Shown one piece after another: positions 16,364 to 25,567 of a DNA stretch of 61,561 bases (positions are counted from its first letter, which is position 1; every line of letters starts with the position of its first letter). The notes beneath the pieces were generated by a model. It made no database searches. It had not been told where the DNA came from and saw only the letters and a list, made by a program, of their open reading frames with translations. A program made the position numbers and the translations under genes. Source of the stretch: Bacteroidales bacterium UBA3743 (GTDB lineage: Bacteria; Bacteroidota; Bacteroidia; Bacteroidales; Paludibacteraceae); the NCBI GenBank assembly GCA_002371265.1, contig DFGT01000015.1:70174-131734 (forward strand), written 5' to 3'.

Positions 16364-16897
16364 ATGGCTCACAGATACCTTGTCGGAGAAAACGTAAGAC
16401 TGAGAAATGTGGAGGCTGCCGACGTTGATTTCCTTTGCGAAATCGAGAACGACAGCCAAAATTGGAATGTTTCCGACACATTGGCTCCTTATTCCAGAAC
16501 GACGATGGAAGAATATATACAGAGCGAATCACTCGGTATCTGGGCAAATGGTCAGCAGCGTTTTATCATTGAGAATCAGGAGAAAAGCATCGTCGGAGCG
16601 ATAGATCTGTATGATGTGGACATCTTCACGCACAAAGCGGCTGTCGGGATCATAATCAAAGATGATTGTCGACGGAATGGCTACGGACGCGAGGCATTGC
16701 GTCTACTTTGCGATTATTGCTTCTCTCATCTTGATTTCCAGATGCTTTATGCTTATGTGGAGACGGGAAACGAGCCTTCCATTTCGGTGATGAAATCGGC
16801 TGATTTTGAGATCACAGCCACATTGAGACGTTGGCGACGAATCGGCAGGGAATACAAAGACGTGTTCGTTGTGCAAAAATTAAGAATTAATAATTAA
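16364..16897 (+). CDS. GNAT family N-acetyltransferase (RimJ/RimL-like)
   Basis: A 177-residue acetyl-CoA-dependent acetyltransferase. It opens with VRLRNVEAADVDFLCEIEND, common in RimJ/RimL-type GNATs, and has the acetyl-CoA site strand and loop VGIIIKDDCRRNGYGREAL (about residues 93-112, matching R/QxxGxG/A as RRNGYG), then the C-terminal AYVETGNEPSISVMKSADF. The substrate could be a ribosomal protein N terminus, a polyamine or another amine; sequence alone does not decide. The next gene starts 11 bases after the stop, so the two are probably co-transcribed. Confidence 0.82.
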   Translation: MAHRYLVGENVRLRNVEAADVDFLCEIENDSQNWNVSDTLAPYSRTTMEEYIQSESLGIWANGQQRFIIENQEKSIVGAIDLYDVDIFTHKAAVGIIIKDDCRRNGYGREALRLLCDYCFSHLDFQMLYAYVETGNEPSISVMKSADFEITATLRRWRRIGREYKDVFVVQKLRINN

Positions 16898-16907
16898 GGA
16901 TTAAAAA

Positions 16908-17681
16908 TTGAAGCAACAAGTTTTTGTGGTAGTCGACGGTGATTACCAACCAGATACAGCGGTGGAGATGGCAAAAAAATTGTCGGACACATACTCGAAA
17001 GAGATATGTCTGCTATCTATTGCCAACAACGAATCCGACGAAGAGAGATGCCAGGACTATCTGAATGCCTACAAGACGAAATTGGCAGAAAAATCAATTT
17101 TTGCCGACACCACCGTCGTCCCAAGCGCTGACGAATTCACATCCACGATTGAGGCAGCGGAAGCCTCGATGCTTGTGTTTGAAATCACTCCAGACTCAAG
17201 CATCCGTAAGATGCTGAAACTCTGCAGAGAACTCCGTACACCGTACTTTTTCTGCAAACCGGGCATGAAAATAGCATTCGACAAGATACTTGTGCCAATC
17301 AACTATCTGATAGAAGAGCGTGAAAAAGGACCGTTCTCTTCGAGTTTCGGACGCTTCTTCAAATCCAAAATCATGCTCATGACAGCCAAAGACTACGGTT
17401 CAAAAGCCAAGGAGACGACGGAAGCCATCGCTACCCTGCTCGACCACGCAGGAGTGGAACACACCCGCGTCGAAGCAAAGAAAGACAGCTTCAAGATTGA
17501 GTTTGAAGCGGTTGAGAAATCCGCTGAATTGGGAGCTGACCTGCTGATCTGCAGTGCTTCCCGCGATTACGGTTTGGATGATATCGTCTTCGGACCCAAA
17601 GAACAGAAAGTATTGAAAAAAAGCAATATACCAGTTATGTTAATCAATCCAAGAGGTGATCTATATTCACTTTGCGGATAA
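16908..17681 (+). CDS. Universal stress protein-like protein
   Basis: A 257-residue protein with two degenerate UspA-like halves (VFVVVDGDYQPDTAVEMAKKL at the N terminus; FDKILVPINYLIEEREKG near residue 125; DLLICSASRDYG near 210). The glycine-rich ATP-binding signature GxxGx(9)G(S/T) of ATP-binding Usp proteins is not visible, so it may not bind ATP. The start is a TTG, supported by AAGGA seven bases upstream and by alignment of the first strand; no suitable ATG exists nearby. It lies between the GNAT and exonuclease genes with gaps of 11 and 12 bases. Confidence 0.68.
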   Translation: MKQQVFVVVDGDYQPDTAVEMAKKLSDTYSKEICLLSIANNESDEERCQDYLNAYKTKLAEKSIFADTTVVPSADEFTSTIEAAEASMLVFEITPDSSIRKMLKLCRELRTPYFFCKPGMKIAFDKILVPINYLIEEREKGPFSSSFGRFFKSKIMLMTAKDYGSKAKETTEAIATLLDHAGVEHTRVEAKKDSFKIEFEAVEKSAELGADLLICSASRDYGLDDIVFGPKEQKVLKKSNIPVMLINPRGDLYSLCG

Positions 17682-17693
17682 AAAGTACAAAAA

Positions 17694-18443
17694 ATGAAAA
17701 GCGAGAATATCCTATTTCTTGATATTGAGACGGTGCCAATGGCATCCAAACTGGAAGAAGTTCCAGAGGATTTGCGTCATCTGTTCATCGACAAGGTGAC
17801 CAAGGCGGAAGAAGATCTTACAGAAGAGGAGATCAACCAACGTGGAGGGCTCTACGCTGAATTCGGAAAGGTTGTGTGCATCTCCGTCGGCCTTCTCCAC
17901 ACGAAAGACGGACAGCGTCATCTCCGCATCAAATCGTTCTATTCCGACGATGAAAAGGAGCTTTTGACCGGATTTGCCGACATTGTCAACAAGATGTCGG
18001 CGACTGTGCACGGCGATTTGGCACTGTGCGGACACAACTCCAAATCTTTCGACCTGCCGTTTATCGCCAGACGAATGATAATCAACAACATCCCATTGCC
18101 TTACGAACTGCAGACAGCAGGCAAAAAGCCATGGGAGATGAAATGGATTGACACGATGGAATTGTGGAGATGCGGCGACACAAGACACTCAGCCACACTC
18201 AAACTGCTTTGCGCGGTGTTTGGAATCACAACACCAAAGGATGACATCGACGGCAGCCAAGTGTCCAACGTCTACTACAATGAGCATAATCTCGACAGAA
18301 TCGCATTCTACTGCGAGAAGGATGTTCGTGCCACGACACAAGTGTATCTGAGAATCGTAGGAGAAGAGATTTTGCCCGATGAAAATGTGTATTCAACAAC
18401 ATTCAATCCAGACGGAAGTCGTATAGAAAATGAAAATAAATAA
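17694..18443 (+). CDS. Predicted DEDDy 3'-5' exonuclease (PolB-like)
   Basis: A 249-residue protein of the RNase H-like DEDD exonuclease class, of the type called 3'-5' exonuclease related to the DNA polymerase B proofreading domain. Exo motif I is FLDIET (residues 8-13), motif II is CGHNSKSFDLPF (about 113-124), and motif III is YCEKD, the Yx3D form of the DEDDy subgroup. No polymerase domain is attached, so it would trim single-stranded or mismatched 3' ends in trans. It starts 12 bases after the Usp-like gene and overlaps the deacylase gene by 14 bases. Confidence 0.8.
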   Translation: MKSENILFLDIETVPMASKLEEVPEDLRHLFIDKVTKAEEDLTEEEINQRGGLYAEFGKVVCISVGLLHTKDGQRHLRIKSFYSDDEKELLTGFADIVNKMSATVHGDLALCGHNSKSFDLPFIARRMIINNIPLPYELQTAGKKPWEMKWIDTMELWRCGDTRHSATLKLLCAVFGITTPKDDIDGSQVSNVYYNEHNLDRIAFYCEKDVRATTQVYLRIVGEEILPDENVYSTTFNPDGSRIENENK

Positions 18444-18909
18444 GACGAATGCGGCCCGTATACTCGACCGTAACAAGATCAAATATGAGCTCATCCCATA
18501 CGAAGTGGATGAGAATGATTTGAGTGCACAGCATATTGTGGCTCAACTTGGTGAGGACATCAACTGCGTCTTCAAGACACTCGTGCTTAAAGGCGACAAG
18601 ACAGGATTCTTCGTCTGCGTCATTCCCGGCGACAAGACCGTAGATCTGAAGAAAGCGGCAAAAGTGTCTGGCAATAAAAACTGCGACCTGATACCGATGA
18701 AAGATCTTCTTGCCACAACCGGATACATACGTGGAGGATGCAGTCCACTCGGAATGAAGAAACCATTCCCCACATTCTTCCACAGCACAGTGACAGAACA
18801 TGAATACGTCTATGTGTCGGCAGGAGTACGTGGATTGCAGATCAAGTGTGCGCCAAATGATTTGGTATCGACGGTAGGAGCCAAAATTGAGGATTTGATA
18901 GCGGAATAA
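18430..18909 (+). CDS. ybaK: YbaK-type Cys-tRNA(Pro) deacylase
   Basis: A 159-residue protein of the YbaK/EbsC family, an INS-domain editing enzyme that hydrolyses Cys mis-attached to tRNA-Pro in trans to prolyl-tRNA synthetase. Family marks are KTNAARILDRNKIKYELIPYE at the N terminus, VFKTLVLKGDK with the conserved Lys, and GYIRGGCSPLGMKKPFPTF, whose GGxSP/GxCSP loop is typical. Length is normal (about 155-160). Its start lies 14 bases inside the exonuclease gene, pointing to coupled translation. Confidence 0.88.
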   Translation: MKINKTNAARILDRNKIKYELIPYEVDENDLSAQHIVAQLGEDINCVFKTLVLKGDKTGFFVCVIPGDKTVDLKKAAKVSGNKNCDLIPMKDLLATTGYIRGGCSPLGMKKPFPTFFHSTVTEHEYVYVSAGVRGLQIKCAPNDLVSTVGAKIEDLIAE

Positions 18910-18963
18910 GACATAGATAAGTACGGACAACTTACTAATTTATCATCTACTGCATATTTTAAG

Positions 18964-20319
18964 ATGGCAAAAAATAAAACAAAAAAGTACATAAAAATTG
19001 AAGAAGAAACTCCGTGTTTAGTGCAAGAGCCACAATACGAATTGTGGTTTAATAACGGTGAAAATGAACGAGTTGAAAACGACACCTTACGTGTTTTGTC
19101 CCTGTTCTCTGGTTGCGGAGGTATGGACTTAGGACTGGAAGGAGGTTTTATATGCCATCGTAAATCTGCCCCTATTACATCATGGATTAAAGAAAAGATA
19201 AATACAGACTGGGTACTTTTAAATAAAACTAAATTTCGCACTGTATTTGCTTGTGATATATTGGAAGAAGCACAAAAGACATGGACTCGCTACATGTCAA
19301 GATACCATATCAATCCTGATATTTATCATTTAACAAGCATTGTAGATTTAGTCAAAATGCATCAAGAATCTGGCAATATATTTCCTCAAAATATTGATGT
19401 TATAACAGGAGGTTTTCCATGTCAAGATTTCAGTGTTGCTGGTAAAAGAAAAGGGTTTGATTCTTCAGTTTCTCACGATGGGACAAAAAGAAATGACAAC
19501 GCACCATCAGAAGAAACCAGAGGAAAGCTTTATATATGGATGAAACAAACAATTGATGTAGTCCAGCCAAAGGTTTTTATTGCCGAAAATGTTAAAGGAC
19601 TCATTTCACTTGGAGAAGTAAAAAAAATAATACAAAAAGATTTTTCATCAGCCAATGGCAATGACTATATCGTTCTTGACCCACAAGTTCTTCATGCAGG
19701 CAACTACGGTGTTCCTGAGACGAGAGAACGTGTAATATTTATCGGAATCAAGCGTTCAGAACTAAAACCAGAAGCATTGTCTGCACTTGAACAAGAGGTA
19801 ATACCTGATGAATATAATCCATATCCTCGTCCAACTCACAATTTCAATATAAACGATAGCAATTTGCCTAATGCCGTCACTTGTCGAGATGTATTAGGAA
19901 AGTTGCCAGAACCTGAGAATTCTACTGATTTAAGTCATCAGACATATTCTAAAGCGAAATATATGTCCCATGGGCAAGGACAAACCGAAATAAACATTGA
20001 CGGACTTGGTCCGACAATACGTTCTGAACATCATGGCAATATAGAATTTCGCAGATTGTCTAAAGAACATGGAGGACGAAACGTAGAAGAATTAAACAAA
20101 GGATTAAAAGAAAGGCGATTGTCACCACGAGAATGTGCTTTAATTCAAACATTTCCACCAGATTATCCTTTTGTGTTTCATCAATACTGTTCGATGAAAT
20201 ATGCAGTTAGTCCATCTGGTGCATACAAGGTTATAGGAAATGCTGTACCTCCAATGCTAGCTTATAACATTGCTAAAAGACTAGAAGAAGTTTGGCCACT
20301 ATATTTCAACATACAATAA
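18964..20319 (+). CDS. DNA (cytosine-5) methyltransferase of a type II R-M system
   Basis: A 451-residue m5C DNA methyltransferase. Motif I is LFSGCGGMDLG (about residues 45-55), motif IV is GGFPCQDFS with catalytic Cys (about 150), motif VI is AENVKG (about 207), motif VIII is in the YGVPETRERV region, and motif X is VIGNAVPPMLAYNIA (about 421-435). The variable target-recognition domain lies between VIII and IX, so the recognised sequence cannot be read off. It protects host DNA from the nuclease encoded 2 bases downstream. The region is more A/T-rich than the genes before it, fitting horizontal acquisition. The N-terminal about 40 residues before motif I are Lys/Glu-rich and not conserved in the family. 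Confidence 0.93.
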   Translation: MAKNKTKKYIKIEEETPCLVQEPQYELWFNNGENERVENDTLRVLSLFSGCGGMDLGLEGGFICHRKSAPITSWIKEKINTDWVLLNKTKFRTVFACDILEEAQKTWTRYMSRYHINPDIYHLTSIVDLVKMHQESGNIFPQNIDVITGGFPCQDFSVAGKRKGFDSSVSHDGTKRNDNAPSEETRGKLYIWMKQTIDVVQPKVFIAENVKGLISLGEVKKIIQKDFSSANGNDYIVLDPQVLHAGNYGVPETRERVIFIGIKRSELKPEALSALEQEVIPDEYNPYPRPTHNFNINDSNLPNAVTCRDVLGKLPEPENSTDLSHQTYSKAKYMSHGQGQTEINIDGLGPTIRSEHHGNIEFRRLSKEHGGRNVEELNKGLKERRLSPRECALIQTFPPDYPFVFHQYCSMKYAVSPSGAYKVIGNAVPPMLAYNIAKRLEEVWPLYFNIQ

Positions 20320-20321
20320 TT

Positions 20322-21440
20322 ATGAATGCAGAATCTAATATTATTGCAATACGCAAAAAAGACATAGCCCTCGCACACGAGGCATTTGTGGAATTAATGA
20401 GTCGTACTGAAAAAATTCTCAATACGGAAGCTGCGTCAAATCCATCAGATTACAAAAAATTAACATCATCTACATTAGAAACATGTGCTGTAGAAAAAAT
20501 AAAGCTTGCCTGTTCAAATTCGCCTTTTGATGAAAATGAAGTGAAACTTATATCTGGACAACGGTTTCCAGACATTATTGCAGATAAATATTATGGCATC
20601 GAAGTGAAATCTACAAAAGAGGATCATTGGAAATCAACAGGCAGCAGCATTGTTGAAACAACAAGAATGGAATATGTAGATGATATATTTATGTTATTTG
20701 GAAAGTTAGGTGGGAATATTCCAGAATTCAAATGCCGCCCTTATCAAGATGTTTTATATGACATTGCAGTAACGCACTCTCCTCGTTACCTAATCAACAT
20801 GGAACTGAAAGAGAACGATACCATCTTTTCAAAAATGGGGATACCATATGATAAATTTAGACAATCAAACGATTCTATAGCTCAAGTACGAAAATATTAT
20901 AGAGAAAAAGCAAAACAACAAAACCGCCAAGAAATGCCATGGTGGATTACATCTGATAATGTAGAGCAAGCACATTCTTTTAATATAAAGCTATGGAATT
21001 CTCTTGAAACTAGCGAAAAAAGAGATTTACAAGCCAAATGTATGATTCTCTTTCCTGAAGCTCTAAATCCTGCCAGAAGTATGACAAAATACAACAACAC
21101 AACACTTTGGTTATGTTCGTACAATCAAGTTGTCAATCCTAATATCAGAGATTTATATTCAGCAGGAGGTAAAATAACCCATGTAAATGGAAATAGGCTA
21201 AAAATGCCTGCAGCCCAAGTTTTCAATCAAATTGTTGAATATTCAGATGAAATAAAAATAATTCTTCAAAATCCATCACCCGAAATGGTAATGATGATAA
21301 AAGATTTCAATCCTGAATTACTTAAATATAAAGACATGTATGAAGGATGGTTAAAAATGTGCATTAAATTCGCCCAAGAATATAATGTACCACTTTCTGA
21401 ATGGATAGAACAAAAACCTACTTTCACATTTTCAAAATAA
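20322..21440 (+). CDS. Type II restriction endonuclease (PD-(D/E)XK)
   Basis: A 372-residue protein immediately after the m5C methyltransferase. A PD-(D/E)XK nuclease core is visible at about residues 80-100: RFPDIIADKYYGIEVKS, giving the Asp and the ExK needed for metal-dependent DNA cleavage. I do not recognise a named specificity family. ATG at 20322 is two bases after the methyltransferase stop; an upstream TTG inside that gene is less likely. No C (controller) protein or Vsr repair gene is found next to it. A 22-bp tandem array starts 11 bases after the stop. Confidence 0.8.
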   Translation: MNAESNIIAIRKKDIALAHEAFVELMSRTEKILNTEAASNPSDYKKLTSSTLETCAVEKIKLACSNSPFDENEVKLISGQRFPDIIADKYYGIEVKSTKEDHWKSTGSSIVETTRMEYVDDIFMLFGKLGGNIPEFKCRPYQDVLYDIAVTHSPRYLINMELKENDTIFSKMGIPYDKFRQSNDSIAQVRKYYREKAKQQNRQEMPWWITSDNVEQAHSFNIKLWNSLETSEKRDLQAKCMILFPEALNPARSMTKYNNTTLWLCSYNQVVNPNIRDLYSAGGKITHVNGNRLKMPAAQVFNQIVEYSDEIKIILQNPSPEMVMMIKDFNPELLKYKDMYEGWLKMCIKFAQEYNVPLSEWIEQKPTFTFSK

Positions 21441-21450
21441 CATTCGACTA

Positions 21451-21714
21451 ACTTTTGAGTAAATTCCGTTGCACTTTTGAGTAAATTTCGCTTCACTTTT
21501 GAGTAAATTTCGCTTCACTTTTGAGTAAATTCCGTTGCACTTTTGAGTAAATTTCGTTCCACTTTTGAGTAAATTTCGTTCCACTTTTGAGTAAATTTCG
21601 CTTCACTTTTGAGTAAATTTCGCTCTACTTTTGAGTAAAATCCGTTGCACTTTTGAGTAAAATCCGTTGCACTTTTGAGTAAAATCCGTTGCACTTTTGA
21701 GTAAAATCCGCTCT
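21451..21714. repeat. 22-bp tandem array, twelve units
   Basis: Twelve uninterrupted 22-bp units, each beginning ACTTTTGAGTAAA and ending with a variable last third (CCGTTGC, TCGCTTC, TCGTTCC, TCGCTCT, CCGCTCT types), plus 6 bases of a thirteenth. Similar variants are neighbours (units 5-6, 9-11), as in slippage-driven growth. No spacers, so it is not CRISPR. The remaining bases 21715-21797 hold no recognised gene. Confidence 0.95.
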
Positions 21715-21797
21715 ACTTTGCAGAACTAATCAAAGGCTTGAGCCGTGCACGACGGTAAGTATGGCCCAGATGTCAAAACTCAGGCAAAGGATATAGA

Positions 21798-21823
21798 AAA
21801 GGCTCACTTCGCAGTGGGCCTTT
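21798..21823. terminator. Hairpin between the R-M and phage-remnant blocks
   Basis: AAAGGCTCAC-TTCGCA-GTGGGCCTTT, a 10-bp stem with one G-T pair, followed by CCTGTATATAATG. It could terminate the minus-strand phage gene ending at 21853 or readthrough from the R-M side. Confidence 0.5.
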
Positions 21824-21852
21824 CCTGTATATAATGTTTGAAAAAGAAGATT

Positions 21853-22434
21853 TTAGTCGTCTATTCTTATGAACTCGTCAAAATGTATGTGCGAGTGCGG
21901 GTTGGTTGACCACACGTCCTGCGTGATGCCGTCCACTCCCCATCTGAACCATAGGAACTTGTGCTTGTAGTGCTTGCTTATCACTTGTTTTATCGTGTCC
22001 CTTGTCGTGATCAGAGTCTCGTTGTTGCAGTGGACGTAAGTCACATAGTCGTCCATGAACCCCACGCATGTGTCGGTCTCGGTGACATAGAAAGTGTCTA
22101 TCCTGGTGTTGTCGATGAGGAAGGTGTCAGTCTTAGCCAGACTGCTGTAGTATTCGATATCCTTCCTTCTCTTCTCCTGGATCTCCGATATCTGTCTGTC
22201 CTTCTCCTTCACCAGCTTGTCGAACTTCCTGTTGTCGAGCTCAAGGGCTTTGATCTCCGCCACGTTGATGGAGTCGCAGATCTTGTAGAGCCTTTCGTGG
22301 TCTCTGAGCACCTCCACGTTTCTCTCCTGTCGATCCACTTCGTCTGAAAGTCTTGATACTCTTCTCCCTTGAAAAATGGCCAAAATCACCAAAATAATGA
22401 TGATTACGAGCTCTATTAGTGTTATTTTTTTCAT
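21853..22434 (-). CDS. Phage-type membrane-anchored coiled-coil protein
   Basis: A 193-residue protein with one N-terminal membrane helix (ITLIELVIIIILVILAIF), a predicted coiled coil (about residues 25-90, rich in Glu, Arg, Lys) and a conserved C-terminal half ending HKFLWFRWGVDGITQDV and IHFDEFIRI. From memory this resembles the DUF6549-type proteins found in Bacteroidales prophages near lysis genes, and the layout is like an inner-membrane spanin; that is inference. It lies downstream of and in the same direction as the truncated phage head protein at 22538-23437, supporting a common phage origin. Base composition is richer in G/C than the R-M genes. Confidence 0.6.
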   Translation of the reverse strand: MKKITLIELVIIIILVILAIFQGRRVSRLSDEVDRQERNVEVLRDHERLYKICDSINVAEIKALELDNRKFDKLVKEKDRQISEIQEKRRKDIEYYSSLAKTDTFLIDNTRIDTFYVTETDTCVGFMDDYVTYVHCNNETLITTRDTIKQVISKHYKHKFLWFRWGVDGITQDVWSTNPHSHIHFDEFIRIDD

Positions 22435-22526
22435 GTTTTTTATTGAATATGTTTGAATTTGTTATACAAAGAATTATATTTGCATCGGATCCAGCCGTCG
22501 TTTTATCGGGGACTGGAACCTCCTAC

Positions 22527-22551
22527 CCCATCGCCAATTATTGGAGATGGG
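22527..22551 (+). terminator. Hairpin with T-rich tail
   Basis: CCCATC-G-CCAA...TTGG-A-GATGGG followed by TATTTTTATAT on the plus strand. It overlaps the stop codon of the minus-strand phage fragment, so its role on that strand is unclear. Confidence 0.4.
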
Positions 22552-23437
22552 TATTTTTATATATAAGAACCGCCTCTCCCTTAATGAAGATTATAGATTT
22601 TACATGAGCAGACCTCATAAAATAGCTGTTTGTCGCTCGATATATGGCTTGTGTCGTGATCCATTGCGGAATCTCAATGACTAAATTATCTGCTTGAGCT
22701 TTAGCCTTTTTTATACGGTTCTCCAATTTCCTTTTTTGTTCGTCTTCTACATTAGTAAAGTCTATATCAACCGCCTTTTTTGCCTCGTAAAAATCTCCTT
22801 TGATATAATAATCTGGAGATTTTCCGTTTTTCTGATATGGGTAGCCGACAGGCATAAGTTCTCTATATTTCCGTGTGGCGTCAGGGTCACACGGGTCAAT
22901 TCTTGGCAGTAAGAATATATTTGTTCTCAGATGTTTTGCCAAAACGTGTGCCATTTCAATATTTCCTCCGGATTCAAGATCTCCGTGTTCGGGGCTCATG
23001 AAAACGCCATTCCCTCCTTCTGTATGCTCGATGTATGTGTCAAGTTTAGGAGGTGTCATAGGATGTCCTTCTTCTGCAATTCTTGCAAGACAATTATTTG
23101 CTATTCTACATTTGTCGCAATTTCCCTTTACTTTAATTGCGGCATCTTTTGCAGTCTTGTCTCCTTTCACACCATGCACCTTTCCATCCGTATTCAAATG
23201 GCAGTTCGCACACTTATCCGGAAAATGCGGATGATCCTGGGAGAATATCTCCTTCGTCTTTGCCGGGTTGCCTTTAAGTCCCGCCTTTGGCTCTGGCATA
23301 TCTGAAGACGGCGGCATGTCCTCCTTTTTTGTGGCATCCTCGTCCGTCTGCTCAAGCCAGCATTTGCAGTTCCATTGGTCGCCGGGGCGGTGCTTGCTCC
23401 AGAACTTTTCTCTCCCATTTTTGTTACATTTCCCCCT
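22538..23437 (-). pseudogene. Truncated phage MuF/minor-head protein with toxin domain
   Basis: An open frame of 300 codons whose first ATG is at 23317, but 40 conserved-looking codons lie before that ATG after an in-frame TAG (23438-23440). They include HRPGDQWNCKC and LEQTDE, the hallmark end of Bacteroidales phage head-morphogenesis (MuF-type) proteins, followed by the usual linker AGLKGNPAK. The N-terminal capsid part is missing. The C-terminal 130 residues (AHVLAKHL, then NGKSPDYYIKGDFYEAKK, WITTQAIYRATNSYF) resemble CdiA-CT tRNA nuclease-type toxins, with a PD...ExK-like arrangement. An internal cluster of Cys pairs (CANC, CDKC) is also present. Called a pseudogene because the 5' end is lost; the toxin part itself is intact. 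Confidence 0.65.
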
Positions 23438-23555
23438 CTATCCTATACTAATATCACTCTATCAATGTACACAAATTCATCGTGGTTTCGGGCAAAATAG
23501 CGAATTTTGCATTGTACGAAATCAAAACACATTATCAACTTTAACACACATTGAT

Positions 23556-25475
23556 ATGAAACTAAAAACTTTATTATTCACTGTTTTATTTTGGGTCTCG
23601 GCACTTGCCGCAAATGCCCAATTGTCTGAGTACGACGCCAATGCACCACTCGGGTTCGGAGCCAACACCACTGGTGGAGCTGGCGGCTCAAGCGTGACTG
23701 TGTCTACTTTGAGCGACCTTCAGTCTGCATTGAAATCAAGCGGCAAAAAAATAATATATATTAAAGGAGCAATCAAGTTCTCTTCGATGTTCACAGTCAG
23801 CAGCCAATCAGACAAAACTATCTTAGGATTGCCTGGCTCTTACCTCTACAGCGAGCAACGCACAACCGCAAGCTCAACAGGTATTCTTTATTTCAAAAAC
23901 TGCTCCAATATCATCATGCGCAACGTCACTTTCAAAAGTGCCGGTGCCTACGACTGCGATGGAAACGACAACCTCTGTCTTGAAAACTGTAAGAATATGT
24001 GGGTCGACCATTGCGATTTCCAAGATGGAGTCGACGGTAATTTCGACTGCAAAAAACAATCCGACAACATCTGCGTCTCATGGTGCAAATTCCACTATTT
24101 GAAGTCTCCTATGTCTGGCGGTTCCGGCGGTTCGAACGATCACCGTTACACTAACCTTTGGGGATCAAGCGACACTTATACCAACGACCGTGGAAAACTC
24201 CGCACCACTTTTGTATGCTGCTGGTGGGGAGAAGGATGCCGCGAACGTATGCCTCGCGTGAGATTCGGACAAGTCCACCTTGTCAACTGCCTATGGAACA
24301 GCTCTGTAGCAAACTATTGTGTTGGCGCCGGACAGGAGGCTCAGTGCTATATTGAAAAGTGCGCGTTCATCAAAGTTAAAAATCCGATTGCCGACTACGA
24401 CAAATCGAAAAATTCAGGAGCTGTGATGGTGGACTGCTACACTCAAAACATATCCGGCTCAACATCTTTGAGAAACTGTTCTTTCAACCCTTCAAACGCA
24501 TACGCCAACAATTGGAAGAAAATCGCAGCCAATCAAGTGCAGACGGTGCTTACTGCTTGCAACGGCGCGGGTGCCACACTTAACGTTATGGAAGGCAAAG
24601 GTGTTGTAGGCAGCATCTGTGGAGGCTCACAAATCGATCCGGGTGACTCAAATCCTGTTGTAAACGATCCTGTGATTACCAAGACAGGTTCCGGATCTAG
24701 CAAGCAGACTATCGAATTAGGACAGTCTATCACCGACTTCGGCTACACTTGGACAGACGCTGACGACATAGAAGTGAATGGTTTGCCAAACGGAATCAAC
24801 GTATACATCGACAAAAATTCAAAGAAGGTCAATATTAGCGGAACACCGTCAGAATTCGGAATTTTCAACTTTACTGTCACAACTGTAGGAGCTGAGAATA
24901 ATGCACAAAAGAGCGGTTGCATCACTGTGACTAAGAATGGCTTCACAGGCGACGCGTCTTTGGCAATCAGCGATAGAAACGCATTGTTGCAGGACTCAAT
25001 CATATTGGGCGACGCGATCACACCATTCTACATCGCTTTCAGCAACTGTCAAAATGTGGAGATTCAGGGATTGCCAAACGGAATTGAGACAAACATCAGC
25101 AACGACACCATGTTTGTTAGCGGAATCCCTACAGAACGTGGAGAATATTCATGGAGTGCAAAAACTATAGGTGGACTCTCAGAAGCTTCAATAAATGGCA
25201 AAATCATCGTCGTCAACGATCCTACTTCTGTTAAAGGCGTGACCAATAATGCTATAATGATGCAGACTATAGTCGACAACCAATTAAACATCTGGCTCGA
25301 CAACGAATCCGCATCTAAGATTGAAATCATAACACTGACAGGACAGATCGAAAAAAGCTTTGAGCGTAAGTCAGGACACATCAGCGTCGACTGCTCAACA
25401 CTTAATAAAGGCATTTACATTGTCAGAATCACGACATCCGACAATGTGATAGCAAAAAGGATGATTAAAAGATAA
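23556..25475 (+). CDS. Secreted pectate lyase (PL1) with T9SS sorting domain
   Basis: A 639-residue secreted enzyme. A signal peptide covers residues 1-21 (ends ANAQ). Residues about 25-340 are a right-handed beta-helix of polysaccharide lyase family 1: NIIMRNVTFKS, WVDHCDFQD and a late RMPRVRFGQVHLVN strand with the catalytic-type Arg. Two Ig-like or putative-binding modules of the type LPNGI...ISGTPSEFG follow, and the chain ends with a T9SS type A sorting domain (KGIYIVRI...IAKRMIKR). It would cleave de-esterified pectin outside the cell, releasing unsaturated oligogalacturonides. ATG 23556 is chosen because it opens the signal peptide. A terminator follows at 25485. The GH43 enzyme downstream suggests joint attack on pectin and arabinan. 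Confidence 0.88.
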   Translation: MKLKTLLFTVLFWVSALAANAQLSEYDANAPLGFGANTTGGAGGSSVTVSTLSDLQSALKSSGKKIIYIKGAIKFSSMFTVSSQSDKTILGLPGSYLYSEQRTTASSTGILYFKNCSNIIMRNVTFKSAGAYDCDGNDNLCLENCKNMWVDHCDFQDGVDGNFDCKKQSDNICVSWCKFHYLKSPMSGGSGGSNDHRYTNLWGSSDTYTNDRGKLRTTFVCCWWGEGCRERMPRVRFGQVHLVNCLWNSSVANYCVGAGQEAQCYIEKCAFIKVKNPIADYDKSKNSGAVMVDCYTQNISGSTSLRNCSFNPSNAYANNWKKIAANQVQTVLTACNGAGATLNVMEGKGVVGSICGGSQIDPGDSNPVVNDPVITKTGSGSSKQTIELGQSITDFGYTWTDADDIEVNGLPNGINVYIDKNSKKVNISGTPSEFGIFNFTVTTVGAENNAQKSGCITVTKNGFTGDASLAISDRNALLQDSIILGDAITPFYIAFSNCQNVEIQGLPNGIETNISNDTMFVSGIPTERGEYSWSAKTIGGLSEASINGKIIVVNDPTSVKGVTNNAIMMQTIVDNQLNIWLDNESASKIEIITLTGQIEKSFERKSGHISVDCSTLNKGIYIVRITTSDNVIAKRMIKR

Positions 25476-25484
25476 ATTTGTAAA

Positions 25485-25511
25485 GGGCAAATAGAAACAG
25501 ACTATTTGCCC
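25485..25511 (+). terminator. Rho-independent terminator after pectate lyase
   Basis: GGGCAAATAG-AAACAGA-CTATTTGCCC, 10-bp perfect stem, followed by GCTTTTTC. Confidence 0.85.
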
Positions 25512-25567
25512 GCTTTTTCTTTCAATTTGATTATTTTTGTGTCTGAATAACCAAAATAATTGAGCAA

